Part shown: in pieces, positions 33,836-46,959 of the stretch | Layout of the letters: every line of letters starts with the position of its first letter | Numbering within the stretch: position 1 is the first letter of the stretch | Origin: Poecilobothrus nobilitatus | Lineage: Eukaryota > Arthropoda > Insecta > Diptera > Dolichopodidae | Assembly: GCA_947095535.1 (NCBI GenBank) | Contig: OX352774.1 | Coordinates: 111,603,996-111,667,995 of the forward strand | Direction: 5' to 3' | Length of the DNA: 64,000 nucleotides | Position numbers and translations under genes: made by a program | Notes under the pieces: model-generated | Databases searched by the model: none | The model's input: only the letters and a program-made list of their open reading frames with translations | Told to the model about the DNA's origin: nothing

Positions 33836-34360
33836 ACTTTAATAATGATTTAAACGATTACCTACAAGAGAAAATGAGTATTAGGGGTTATGTCCTTAAA
33901 GTAATTTTGTTTTTTATTTTCTCTGTTCCACAAGGATCTATTTTACATCATATCTTATACTCGTATTATATTAGACACAGTTTTATTCTTTTAATTAACG
34001 CAATCAGATAAAATTGGCTCATAAAATGGGTTGGATATCAGAAGGATAAGGTAATATTTTTTGCTGATTATATAGACATACATCTACAATATGATTATAG
34101 ATTTTTAAAAAATTACCGCGATTCACAGCTAATGAAAATGTAGAAATCATAGATAAATTACCTTAGCATTAAAAAAATTAAGGTTATGATTGTACTTCCA
34201 CAAAGATAATTAAAAAACTGCCTGATGTAATTCCAGAAGTATACGGCCCGAAAAGTGGGTGATATAATTAGTAAAATAGCAAAATGCACAGGTTAATAGG
34301 AAAAAGTAATTACAAAATCTTGGATGTAAGAGTAACAAATTATAACAATATAAAATACGA
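33836..34360 (+). pseudogene. decayed reverse transcriptase fragment of an R1-like LINE
   Basis: Conceptual reading with several frame changes gives LNDYLQEKM, then FSVPQGSILHHILYSYY (VPQGS at 33925-33939), VIFFADYIDI (FADD motif at 34060-34071 with the second Asp changed to Tyr), and later RKVGDIISKIAKC. The order matches insect R1/LOA-type LINE reverse transcriptases (VPQGSVLGPxLWN, FADD, and the KVSxxxxxIxxxM segment downstream). The loss of a catalytic Asp, stops and frameshifts show it is long dead. SINE-alpha has inserted just downstream. No target duplication was identified. Confidence 0.6.
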
Positions 34361-34388
34361 CATACAAGATCAAATGTAAAAATAGATG

Positions 34389-34577
34389 TTTTTTTTGTTG
34401 GTTTATTCCCCTGCCATATAAATGTGACAAAAAAACCACACAGCCTTTCCTTTCCAGGAGTGGCTGTAAATGTCGTAAAGGGGAATTATACTTATGAAAA
34501 TAAGTGGAATTCGAATATGCACTCTCTCGATGTTTACATCGTATTTTATATGCTCTTACCCACTAGACCACAAAGGA
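34389..34577 (-). mobile_element. SINE-alpha copy
   Basis: The left T run is the poly(A) tail, followed by TTTATTCCCCTGCCATATAA and the body GAGTGGCTGTAAATGTCGTA. At the right are the degraded B box GGAATTCGAATATGCACTC and the A-box zone TGCTCTTACCCACTAGACC, all complementary to SINE-alpha. The flanks carry a 12-bp inverted repeat (see findings) rather than a clear direct duplication. Confidence 0.75.
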
Positions 34578-35995
34578 TTTGATCTTGTAGTTCAAGAAGA
34601 AGGAGAAATAATAAAAAAATGAACAAAATATATTACAATGAAGTTATTATAATATTCAGTAAATTCAGAGCCTGTGATGGGAGGTTAGGTGGTGAAATAT
34701 ATCGGAATATAATGTCAAAAATCATTCAAGAAAACTGAAGTTTACTAACTAAATATTAACGGTGAAGATTCGTGACACAATATGAAGGCATATTATCAAA
34801 AAAACACAAACTCAATTATAAGAAGATAATTGCAAAATTGTCATTTAATATCTCGGATTCTTTAACTTAAACCACATGACATAAAATTTATTAAATCGTA
34901 TACTTCTTCATAAAAAGAAGATAATGAGTTCACGGAAAATATAATAATATTAAAGAATTAATATAATTGCAAGGAGAAAGAACCTATAAGGATATCCTAT
35001 AGTTGAACAAAAATATGTTAAAAATATTTTTTTCAAATAATCTGATTGCAAATAAAAAAAATCAATCTTTAACATTTTTTTCGTTTTAATCCGATCCCTA
35101 TTAAGGAAACGAGCAGCATTTCGATACAAAAAATAACTTTTATTAAGGTCTTAAAATAAAACGATATCTGCTAATTAACATTATAAAATATAATTTAATG
35201 ATATTGTCAATAAAAGCATTTAATTTTATAACAAATATTTTATTTTTGCCAACAATTAAAATCATTAAAAAAATCTGCCCTTAATTTAATAAATAATGGA
35301 TAAAGGATGGAAATAAAATCATATTGCATTATTGATTAAAACGCAAATTTAATAATAAAAAAGATTTTCTGGATTTATTTAAGCAAAAAATTGTATGAAA
35401 TATTATATTCTTTTCGGTGGACAGAGATGTGATAACTCAACATATTGTAATTGTTTTTAGTGGGCTAAGACTTGATATGATTTCAAAACTTTAAAATGAT
35501 ATGATAAGACAGAAATGACTTCATTTCAGTGTAATTAGAGACAACAAAAAATATAGAAATCAGCTATTTCAAAAGATATTGTCGGGCTGCGAAATTTCCT
35601 ACTTTGCTTGATTTCTCTTTAAAAATTCCTAAAGAAATCGCTGTTTTTTTTTTTCGGAAGTCATGTGGCTCAACCTACAATTAAGAAATGTTTATTACTC
35701 CTAGAATGTTTCGTTTTTTTTACACACTATTTGCTTCGGTTCATCCACTTTTCGATTATTTAATTATTTTGCTGCCAATTAGTTTAAGTATAATATTATG
35801 ATGGCACATAGCAGGTGTTAAATTAATGTCGAGGGTTCTCTTTATTGGAGATAAAACTGACAACATAATTGACTGGCAACATTGACAATAGAGATGATGA
35901 AGAGATTACAAAATTTTTATGACTGACAAAATCGCATAAAATTAACATCATCAAAAATGAATATAATTGGAAAAGTTGATGACGAAAAAGTTAAT
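34578..35995. other. unassigned AT-rich DNA
   Basis: Could hold further debris of the LINE fragment at 33836, but no conserved motif was found after the SINE. No other structure was recognised. Confidence 0.45.
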
Positions 35996-36066
35996 AAATT
36001 TGTTGAGTAAGAGAGCGAATAAAATAAGCTGTAAACATCGAAGGAGTGTGGGTTCGAATTCGATTT
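35996..36066 (+). mobile_element. SINE-alpha head fragment
   Basis: GAGTAAGAGAGCGAATAAAA, TAAGCTGTAAACATCGAAGG and AGTGTGGGTTCGAATTC match the tRNA-like head of SINE-alpha, with an intact B box (GGTTCGAATTC). The body and tail are missing. Confidence 0.7.
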
Positions 36067-36361
36067 TCAAATTGTTTTTATTGTCCACATTTTTCTTCAA
36101 TTTTAGAAGAAAAATTTATATTAATTTTGCTCGAGAGTATATATATTTTCCATATAATTTTGGTTTGACTTATTTTAATTACGAATTTTAAATGCCAAAA
36201 ACATGGGTACTTATTAATCAATATCTATAAAGGAAATCTCTTTTCGCTAATATCTAGTATTATGAGAGACGTGTAAAAAAAAAAGAATTTAAGAAATATT
36301 TAATTAATTACAATTCAATTTAATCAAATAATGGACATTTATTCCTTGCAAAATTTTGATT

Positions 36362-36553
36362 GAGGGGCCTCGGTGACATAGGGGGTAAGAGCGTATAAAA
36401 TACGCTGTAAACACCGAGGGAGTGTAGGTTCAAATACCACACAGATCGTAAGAGTTATTCCTCTTACGACTTTTACAGCCACGCCTGAAAGGCAAAGGCT
36501 GGATAATTTCCTGTTCACATATAGATGGCAGAGAAATGCACTAAAAAAAAAAA
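36362..36553 (+). mobile_element. SINE-alpha, near full length
   Basis: Starts GAGGGGCCTCGGTGACATAG, with an A-box-like region (TGACATAGGGGGTAAGAGCG) and the B box GGTTCAAATACC at 36427. The body is CGTAAGAG..CTTACGAC (a small stem), TTTACAGCCACGCCTGAAAG and GCAGAGAAATGCAC, then an A tail. It is flanked by TTTTGATT at 36354-36361 and 36557-36564. The head is tRNA-like but is not a functional tRNA gene. Confidence 0.85.
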
Positions 36554-36564
36554 TTTTTTTGATT

Positions 36565-37550
36565 ATATTTGTTACCCATATACAATGTATGGTATCTAGA
36601 ATCTAGAATACGCACTCAAAAAAAAGCAAAATATAAACAAATAAATTGAAAATAAATAAATAATGGTAAATTAATTATATGAAATATAAAAATAAAACGC
36701 AAATTCAAATAAAATCTCTTAATCTTAAATTTTGTACGATAAATTTTAAATTTCAATATATGTACTTCATATTTAAAATATTCATATTATAATGATACCA
36801 GGCATAATTCAATTAAAGGGTGAAAGCTACTTTAAAGTTTTTTTTTTTTTTTTTATAAAAGTTTCAACAAATTAGTTCAGTTCTAGAAAAAAATATTTTA
36901 GTTTTGAATGTCCTTTTTTTGTTGTTGTTGTTTTGTTGCTTTCATTATTCCTTTAGGTATAGGACACGCTTCACGGATTTAAGTTTTATTTTTAACATTA
37001 AAAAAAAAAAACAATCTAAGGTCCTTTGCTGTTACATATTAAAGGTACTTTTACAAGTTTTTTTTTCTTCTCTTTTTCTTTCTTCTTCAAAAAAAGGTGT
37101 TTCTGTTAGGGTTATTTGTAACTTTAGAGTCTTTTATAATAACTTTGCTTTTTGTAAAGTTTCTGTTTTAGCTCTTTATCAAAAATAAAATTTACTTTTC
37201 ACATTATTTAGAGTTTTTTTTTGTAAAACTTTTTTTTTTTCTTAATAAATACTTTTGAAAAAATGTACTACCATATTTTTTTCTTTTTTTTGATAAAAAC
37301 ACTATACACATAAAATTGTGAAACTTTTAAAACTTGTAACACCTGCCCAATAAAAAATTCAAACGGGTCAGTGTTACTTTGGATTAAAAAAAGTGATTTG
37401 GTAGAAAAAATTAAGTGTTAAAATGAATTACAGTGGGTAAATAAAAAATTTTAGTTTAAAAACTTATTCATTCAAGGAATATGAAATTTAAAGGATATCC
37501 TTTATTAATTTTCATATTATTAATTTTAGGTGGATGATATAGCTATATAT
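36565..37550. other. AT-rich DNA with long T homopolymers
   Basis: T runs of 10-15 lie near 36838, 37060 and 37230. Frames through them are F/L/S-rich and have no recognisable protein content. Confidence 0.55.
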
Positions 37551-37800
37551 TATGTTTTTTTTTTAAAGAGACTCTGTGGAAAACAATTGTCGAAAGTCAT
37601 CTAGAGAAGATATATGGTGTTCGTTTGGATAGTATTGGACTTTAATCAACTAAAACCACCTCTTTTAAAACCGAAAATTTTCGGATAAACCAATACAAAT
37701 ATTAATTTTTTTTGTTTTCAGTTTAGGGATGTAGGCAGAATATTTGGGGATTGGAGTTTAGGAAATATGTAAGATAGGGAATTTATAGAATGTATGTAAG
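37551..37800 (-). repeat. delta repeat, diverged copy
   Basis: A left T run (the 3' tail if read on the minus strand), then GTCGAAAGTCATCTAGAGAA, TAGTATTGGACTTTAATCAA, CTAAAACCACCTCTTTTAAA, and finally GGGGATTGGAGTTTAGG. The same order occurs at 62922-63160, and part of it at 62433-62640. This suggests a SINE-like family with an oligo(A) tail but no recognised tRNA head. Confidence 0.55.
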
Positions 37801-38134
37801 ATGATAACTTCATTAAAAAAAAAATCTTATAATAAATATTCTCCTTAAATCTAAAGAATAATATTCTCATTTCAAGATTTTTAACAATGGAATATAAAAA
37901 AAACTTTTCACTAAAAAACTTTAATTTGATTTTAATATAAAGTTTATAAAATAAAATTTCAAATTTAAAAAAATCCTTAACTTTTTTGTACTAATATTGG
38001 AAGTATAGTAAAATACAAAATGTAAATTTTCTGCAAATAATAACAGATAATTTGCATAAAAAATGAAAATTAAATAGTGTGGTATATATGGAAATTATAT
38101 GGTATATAACGAAATTCAATTCAAGAATACTAAT
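37801..38134. other. unassigned AT-rich DNA
   Basis: Nothing was recognised between the delta repeat and the SINE-gamma body. Confidence 0.5.
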
Positions 38135-38470
38135 ACCAATAATAATAGCTGCTACAGTGACAGTAAGTGTGTTATGTAACAGTAAGGTGTTATATACTAC
38201 TGCATCTTGTAACTGTAATAACGGCTATAGTCACTGTTAGCAAATCCCAATCCCAATTTACAGTTCCAATCGCAAATTAATGTTTCCGCATTCATTTCCT
38301 ATCCCTGCTCCCTAGCTAATATACTGCGTTTGTAGGTAAGGGCTTCATCCCATTATATTGGCTAAAGGGTGAGGTAGGTTTAGAAAGTAAGAATCTGACA
38401 CTACCACAGGGAAATTCTTGGTGTCTTTGAAAGATTCCTACCTCCCTTAGAGGGAAAAAAAAAATTTGGG
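38135..38470 (+). mobile_element. SINE-gamma body without tRNA head
   Basis: Aligns in order with the minus strand of 43983-44416: AATAGCTGCTACAGTG, GTAAGGTGTTATAT, CGGCTATAGTCACTGTTA, TTTCCTATCCCTGCTCCCTA, AATATACTGCGTTTGTAGGT, GAATCTGACACTACCA, GTGTCTTTGAAAGATTCC, then CTCCCTTAGAGGG and an A run. It is 5'-truncated. It has only a short ATAATA tract where the 44428 copy has its giant expansion. Confidence 0.8.
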
Positions 38471-40454
38471 TATACTGAATTCAAATAAAATTTGTAACTA
38501 ATAGTTTATGTAACAAGATAAACTTCAACTTAAAGTCTTTCTAACTAAAGTATGTTTACGAACTGTATTCTATATAAAAAATAAAATAAGAAATGAGGAA
38601 AATTTTGAAATTGAGGAACAACTTAATTAAAAAACAAAACAGTATGAAAGGCAGTATGAAAACTCAAATGGTTTGTGACTATTTTGGCATCTAAATTTTG
38701 TAATGCATTATAGAATTTATGTAAGAAAAATTGTAAAAAATCAAGTGGCACTTTGTTTAATTTTATGGATACTTTGTACATAACATGTCAAAATATATAA
38801 TTGGAGTTTTCATGTCAAACTTACATAGGTGCTCAAATTACGTTGTTAAAAAATAGCCAATTTTCAATTTAAGACTCCTAAATATCTCCTTAATAAGAGG
38901 TAGGGAATAAAAATTTTTTTTGTGGTATGCTAACTTATGCTAGATCCCAATTTTTCTTCTTAAAATTTCGAAGTTAGGACCAAAAGTGGTCCGAAAAAGA
39001 AGGAAAAAAAAAATTGTTAAATTATGGTTTATATATACGGACACATTTAAATATCACCATATTATATTAAAATTTATATTGGTTTAAAGCTTAAAAAATT
39101 TTGTGTCGTGGGACGTTTTTAAATTGTAGAGCTATTAAGATTTGAAAATAATATTATTTTTAATTTTGATGGTTTGCTTCGTAATGGATGGCAACATTAA
39201 TTTTTTTTTTTTATGACAGCTATCCATAATTAAAATTGTATTGCTTTATTTTAAACGCTATATAAATTTTGCAAACAAATGGATGGACAGAGAAAAACTA
39301 ATATGCAACTTTTTCAAAACTTTTTTGGGAAAAGTACTAACAATGTCTATCAGCGGTATGAAAATGGTATCAGCGGTTATTTGCAGTAGAAAATATGAAT
39401 TTAGTATCAATATTTACAAAAGGGCCCCCGAAAAAGGACATTTCTAGAAGCTCATCTAGGACCTCACCAGTAATTCTGGTTTTTTCATTTTAAATTACCG
39501 TTTTCTTCTTAGAAGTTTAATCACAAGAAGATATCTATCTATCTATGAACTATGTAGTTACTGGCACCTTCCGTAACATGTTATTTACCCATGTGATCAA
39601 TAGTATAAAATTCTTTCTAAAATTTAATAAAACAAAATTATGCACAGCATAGCATAGCATATTTACAAAGTGCATTTGCTGAGTGACATAATAAAAAGTA
39701 AAATTCAAATATAATCAAACAGAAAAAATTACTGAGTTTAAATGAATATTAAATTTTTATTTTATTATTAATTAAGTTAATTCAGAATTTTAAATACTGA
39801 ATTAAGTGAAGTAATTTTAACATCTATTTGTTCCTTTTCACTCAATTAAAATATTTTGATGCTTTAAGTTACATTAAAAATATTACAAATACTACGTAGC
39901 TATATATAATGTCCTCGTTAATTGACATTTTGAAAATTTAAAAATTAATTTATATGAAATTAAAATACTCAAATTATTTGATTAAATATTTATATTGTCA
40001 ATTATAAATAGTTTTTTTTTTTTAAAAAAACAAAATATTGTTACAAAAAAAAAAAAAAATAGAAAGACAAAAATATTTTTTTAAAATAAATATTTTTAAT
40101 AATAATTTATATAACAAAAGAATATTAATTCATTCAATCATTAATATGATACGGAAATATGGAAGTTAATTAAATATTTAAATAAAATATATCAGTTTTT
40201 TAAATTAATTAAGACCCATAATTGATTTAATCGGAAATATAATAAATGTCTCTATATTAATGTTATTTGGAATCATTTAAATATGAAAAAAAAAGAGTAA
40301 AATAATTTAAAAAAAAATACAATATTTGTCATAATTTATTTTAATATACGATTTATAAAACGTTTAACACTTAACAATATTATATCCTATTCATATAAGA
40401 TATGATAATTTAAATGATGTTATTTCTATGTTTTTATGCACATTTTAAAAAATA
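38471..40454. other. unassigned AT-rich DNA
   Basis: A short (TATC)n run lies near 39530-39545, and a GCATAGCATAGCATA run near 39648. No gene or element ends were seen. The 68-codon frame at 39241 has no recognisable domain. Confidence 0.5.
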
Positions 40455-40512
40455 AATAAAAAGGAAGAATACAGTTGCCTTTGTCAACTCTTACATACCC
40501 GTACGAACCGTT
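40455..40512 (+). mobile_element. family A 5'-end fragment
   Basis: AAAAAGGAAGAATACAGTTG, CTTTGTCAACTC and TACATACCCGTACGAAC reproduce the family A start and subterminal repeat (compare 20574-20627). The remainder is absent. Confidence 0.6.
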
Positions 40513-41204
40513 AGTATGTTCATAGCCTGTCAGTTGTCATTCTGCTTACAATATTATTTTTTTAATATTTTAGTATTTTAAAATAATTTGGGTGAATTTT
40601 ATAATTTCTAGAACTATGGGTTGTACATATATTCAAACTATATGTTTATACATTCTTCAAAAGCAGATTCTAACCTTCCACATAACGATTATCAATCCAA
40701 AACTTTTTCAAATATTCTATAGTACCATTTAATACTAATCGGTAAATGTATATTAAATTACAAAATTGTAAATATAATTTTAAATATTATATTATATTAA
40801 TACGCACATAGTATATAGTTAAATTGTTATAAGCCATACATTACAATATTTCTTTAAAAATATTTGCATACATAGAATAATTTCTTATAAGTACAATAAA
40901 ATACATATATGTATGTAAATATACGGCGCTATATAATATATTAGGGCTCAATATGTAAATAAACATGATATTATATAAGTATGTATATATATCAATATCA
41001 TATAAATAAAAATTCTTCAAGCAACCGTTATGTTGTTTATTTATTTACATTGTTTTGTACTACGCATTATATCCTCAATAATTTCAAATTATCGAGTAAA
41101 ACAAAATGCAAAAATTCGTTAAAGAAATTTGTTAGAAAATTTGAAAAAATCAAGTAACACTTTCGTCAATTATAAAGTAACGCTATATTATTAAAAAAAG
41201 TTGT
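40513..41204. other. unassigned AT-rich DNA
   Basis: TACATATATGTATGTAAATA-type sequence lies near 40905-40990. No other structure. Confidence 0.5.
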
Positions 41205-42021
41205 TAACAGAAATAAGAGTATAATGTTGAAGCTTTAATTTTTACGTATTACTTCAAAACAATTTGAACAGGTGTTTAAAAATAGGAATTTTTCAGTTAT
41301 TAGTTCAGTACCCCTTACAGCTCCTAAACGGGGTGTGATATAAAAAAAATTATTTTCAAAGATCTAACTTCTGTCAAAATTTCAAGTTTCCAACTTAAAC
41401 CGTTTAGAAGATAGAATGGTTAAAGGATTTTGCAATAATTCAGTTTCGCATAACGGTAAATTAAGACACCGTATAGCACAAGTATATAATTATTATATAC
41501 TTGTTTGTAAAGCTCATAATAGCACCTATCGTTTGGAATTTTCAGATTGAAGATATACCTTATAGAGCTTGTGTTATAACAATTTAAATATAGAGATTTT
41601 TCGAACTTTGTGGGGCTGTAGCTCCGTAACGGGTGGGGCTACAAAAAAAAGTTATTAGAAATAAGATTAATATTTTTATAAGATCTATCAGCAATTAAAA
41701 TTTCATGGCTCTATTTTAAAAAAATTGTGGAGATCTAAAAGTTAGTTGTTTGGGAGCTACCCGAAGTTTTGGTCGGAACTCAACAAAAAAAATAGGGAAC
41801 CTACAAATTGCTCTCAAAATATTTTGTGTAAATTTCAAGATTCTAGATTTCTTAGTTTTTGAGTTAGCGTGCTGACGGACGGACGGACATGACTTAATCG
41901 ACTCAGAATTTGATTCTGATCCGATTCATACCTTTGAAGGTATATGTAGCTCGCTTATTTCGAGGTGTTACAATCGGAGGAGTAATTTTATTATACTCGA
42001 TACTTATCGTACGGGTATAAT
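41205..42021 (+). mobile_element. Helentron-like element, B-type body with A-type 3' end
   Basis: The body has family B phrases (AGGTGTTTAAAAATAGGAAT; GGGGCTGTAGCTCCGTAACG). The 3' part has GAGTTAGCGTGCTGACGGAC, GGACGGACATGACTTAATCG, CAGAATTTGATTCTGATCCG and a hairpin, TACTCGATACTTATCGTACG then GGTATAA, which is of family A type. The 5' end is eroded. A second copy of ATTAATATTTTTATGATATC and CTATCAGCA follows at 42023-42100, repeating 41670-41740. Confidence 0.6.
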
Positions 42022-42122
42022 AAAATTAATATTTTTATGATATCTATCAGCAGTTAAAATTTCATAGCTCTCTTTAAAAAAAAATGTGGGGATCTAAAAG
42101 TTATCTCAACCAGATTTCAACT

Positions 42123-43296
42123 AAAAACAAGGTCGAGTGTAAACCAACGGTTTTTAAAAGCGCGCATTTCCAAAAGACAATACAAACTGTTTAGAATTGT
42201 GACTTGCACAAAAATTTTAAAATTTCATGTAAATAAGAAAATATGTGTAAATAGGACTTTCTGGATTTTGGGGGACTGTAAGTCCGGAACCCTATATAAC
42301 TAAGAAAACCCGTTAATACAAGTAAAAATGTATTATTGAAACTTTAATTTTCTTGTCTTCCGACGAAAAATTTTTGCAGGTGCCTAAGTTACAGGTGTCT
42401 AAATATAGCAAATTTTCAGTTTTTGAGGCGTAATAACTCTTAAAGACGAGGTGCTACCAAAAAATTGTCTGCGAAAACTTATACTAATTCTAAAAGTTCT
42501 TTCTTGTCTCAAAATTCCAGGTTCCTATCTCAAAGCGTGCCGGAGTTATGAAAAAAGAAATATCATGCAAAATTTGTTTTTAACATAACGGTAAATTTAA
42601 ATAGTAAATTACAAAATATTGCATAATTTTTATATTGTTTTATAGAGGCAAGAAAATTTCCGGTCTTCTAGTGTTTTTAGATTGTAAAACTACTATGCAG
42701 AGCCTGAGATATATACATCTGAAAATAGGGGTTTTTTGCTATTTGAAGAAGCTGCAACTTCGGAATGCTATACAATTAAAATAAACTATTATCACACATA
42801 AAAATATATTACTGGAGCTTTAATTTTTTTGTCTTGCCGAAGAAAAATGAGTACAGGTGCCTAAGTCACGGATTTTAAAAATAGCAAATTTTCAATTTTT
42901 GAGCCCTAATAGCCCATAAACAGGAGGTGGTACAAAAAAATTTTCTGAGCAATTAAAAAAAATTGTATACTTTTTGATACTTATTTACAAATTTAAAGAT
43001 CGAATGACGTTTCCTGATTGAAAAAATTTTAAGCAGAACATGAGACATATGCATTTAAAAATAGGGCTTTTTCAAAGTTTGAGGAGCTGTAGCTCCGTAA
43101 CGGGTGGTAGCCTTGAGTTATCTGGGTAGGTTGAGTTATCTTGCTGACGGACGGACGGACGGACAAAGCTCAATCGACTTAGAATTTTTTTCTGATCCGA
43201 TCCATACCTTTGAAGGTATATCTAGCTAGCTTATTTCGAGGTGCTACAAACGGAGGAGCAATTTTAATATACCCGATCATTATCGTACGGGTGTAA
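42123..43296 (+). mobile_element. chimeric Helentron-like element (family B 5' end, family A-like 3' end)
   Basis: The 5' end is AAAACAAGGTCGAGTGTAAA then CCAACGG, with the family B subterminal repeat GCGCGCATTTCCAAAAGAC. Family B body phrases follow to about 43108 (TGCCTAAGTTACAGG, GAGCTGTAGCTCCGTAACGG). The sequence then changes to TTGAGTTATCTTGCTGACGG, with four GGAC units, CAATCGACTTAGAAT, and a 3' hairpin TACCCGATCATTATCGTACG then GGTGTAA, which is family A-like. The 3' hairpin does not complement the 5' subterminal repeat, unlike in the other copies. It is non-coding. Confidence 0.65.
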
Positions 43297-43702
43297 CAAG
43301 TAATGAACAATTTCTAAAAATATGTATATTATGTTTTATTATTTAAATTTAATGTTTATATAAAATTATGTTTTTATTTTATCGTCGGATAAAAGTTTCT
43401 CGATTCGTTCAATTCAATCTTCTGATTGAATTCCGTTTCCGAATGCGCCAATTATGTTTTTATTTAAAAACTAGTAAAACATATAGTTTTAGTTTGGTTT
43501 TTTTTTTAGTTTTAGTTTTTTTTTTACAAAGTTGTACTTATATATTAATATGCTTAAATTAACTTAATACTAAGATCATCAAAAATTCTGTTGTTTTTAA
43601 AATTTACTAATAAAATCAATTAACCAGGAATGCTAATTGCATTTCCTGTTATTGTGAAAATATAAAAATGCTTAAAAAAAAGGTGAATGAGCTACTATAT
43701 TA
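43297..43702. other. unassigned AT-rich DNA
   Basis: TTTTAGTTT repeats near 43484-43525. No gene or element was recognised. Confidence 0.5.
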
Positions 43703-43827
43703 TGCCAACACAATACCATGCAACATTATATTAAGGTGTGTCAACGTGATGTATCATGTTACATTACGGCAACACATATGTCATGCTACATTATGTGAAC
43801 ACATATGTCATGCTACATTATGTCAAC
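43703..43827 (+). repeat. 27-bp tandem repeat
   Basis: Unit ACATATGTCATGCTACATTA then TGTGAAC. Two nearly identical units start at 43774 and 43801. Two or three more diverged units precede them (ATGCCAACACAATACCATGC, CAACGTGATGTATCATGTTA). Confidence 0.8.
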
Positions 43828-43839
43828 ATAATATTATAT

Positions 43840-43982
43840 AACTCCCGTAAGAACGTATAATATATCCTGTTTCTATAAAACTTGATCATCTTTTAAAAAT
43901 TTCAGATATTTTATTACCGACGTTAACTACTGAGATATATTTATGTAAATTGTGGAGTTATATGACAGCTACCCGAACTTAT
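43840..43982 (+). mobile_element. family A element, left part of a split copy
   Basis: Begins at a worn subterminal repeat (ACTCCCGTAAGAACGTATAA), then ATATATCCTGTTTCTATAAA and ACTTGATCATC, GACAGCTACCCGAACTTA. The first 40-50 bp of the family are missing. The sequence is broken by SINE-gamma and resumes after 45508. Confidence 0.7.
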
Positions 43983-45508
<1,526 letters not shown>

Positions 45509-45510
45509 AT

Positions 45511-46208
45511 CAACCAAATTTTGATCAAATGCACCAGCACAACCAAATTTTACTGCAGTTATTACTCTAAAACTCGATCATCTTTTGTAAAATTTCAGAC
45601 GCTTCATAAAGTTCCAAGAGGTGCAAGACCAAATTTTAAAATAATTGTTGGCATGTAATTTGACACCTCTTTATTCAACTTCAGATACCTAATAAGTTGT
45701 AAGCCAGCTACTCGAACTTGTCGTACCAGCACAACTGAAATATTACAGAAGTTGTTGCCTTAAAACTTGATAATCATTTGTAAGATTTCAGACGCCTACC
45801 TTTATTAAGTGCCAAGAGGTTCAAGAAGCCTGAATCGGCTGCTCTAGATCAACCAAATTTTACAAAAGTTTTTGGCATGGAATTCGACATCTCTACACTA
45901 AATTTCAGATACCTAGCTTCAAAAGATATACTAAGTTATTTTCATATAAAGAAAGAAGTTGTATGTCACCTATTCGAACCAGGTGGCCGAAAATGCTGGA
46001 TTTAAATAGCTTAACTAACAATTTTGCAAAAGTGACGTGAAAAAATTTCATTCTCCTAGCTCTTTTATTTTTTGAATTATCGTGCGGACGGACAGAATTC
46101 GTTTCTGAGCCGATCCATACCTTTGACACTATATTTAGCTCGATTCCTTTAAGGTGTCACAAACGTAATGGCAAATTTATTATACCCCTGAACATAGTTC
46201 ATACGGGT
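45511..46208 (+). mobile_element. family A element, right part of a split copy
   Basis: Resumes with ATGCACCAGCACAACCAAAT, then family phrases (GAAGTTGTTGCCTTAAAACT, CGAAAATGCTGGATTTAAAT), the short TATCGTGCGGACGGACAG run, and TCTGAGCCGATCCATACC. It ends with the hairpin TATACCCCTGAACATAGTTC then ATACGGGTA. The GGAC run is reduced to two units. Confidence 0.75.
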
Positions 46209-46316
46209 AAATAATAAAATATACCAAATACCGTTTACATATAAATAATTATATTTAATGCCGCATTGAAATTTAATCGAATAACCAATATAATATAACT
46301 TTTTAGGCTCCATGCA

Positions 46317-46414
46317 AAAAGTCCGTAAAATTTGTATGAAATTTCTATGAAAATTTGTATGAAATTTTTATGAACATTTTTATGAAAATTTCATACAAAT
46401 TTTGAGGACTTTTT
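46317..46414. repeat. long hairpin, MITE-like
   Basis: The left arm AAAGTCCGTAAAATTTGTAT then GAAATTT pairs with the right arm AAATTTCATACAAATTTTGA then GGACTTT (26-27 bp, one small bulge). The loop is made of TATGAAAATTT/TATGAACATTT repeats. No target duplication was recognised. Confidence 0.8.
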
Positions 46415-46959
46415 GTATATGAAAAAGTTGCCAAAATGGGGTTTTTTTCCCAAAATTTTTTTCACCAAAACTGGGTACTTTTTTGGTTTTTTTTGGTGAC
46501 AATTCTCAAAATGATAAATTAAATGATGCTTTTATTAAGTAATATGTCTAATACTAAACATAAAAAAAGTAGCAGTAACTAGGCATAGTTATTTTGTATC
46601 TCTTATAATTTTTCGAATACAAATGAAATTCTTAAAATTCACTTTTTAAGTTTTTATACCATAATATATACTTTAAAGTTTTATGCTCTTATAAATTTTT
46701 TTTTTGTTAACAAGAATAAACTTTCTTACTAAAACATTCTATTTTCTTTAAACTTCAAGAATATAATATTATTATTTTTTAAATCGTATATTCATATCGT
46801 CAAGATATGTTAATATAAATTTTATAGAAGAGGATGGAATTTCTCCCTGTAGGGGACACTTAACAACTGTTTTGAAAAGAATATTTTACATTTGTAATCA
46901 AATTAAGAATTACATAGGCTTTGTTGTGATTTAACTTTTTTCCTTTTATTTCTCATTTT
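46415..46959. other. unassigned AT-rich DNA
   Basis: No gene or element was recognised before the next family B copy. Confidence 0.5.

Noticed and set aside
36904..37188. 94-codon plus-strand frame rich in F, L and S
   Set aside because: It consists largely of T-run translation and lacks any recognisable domain.
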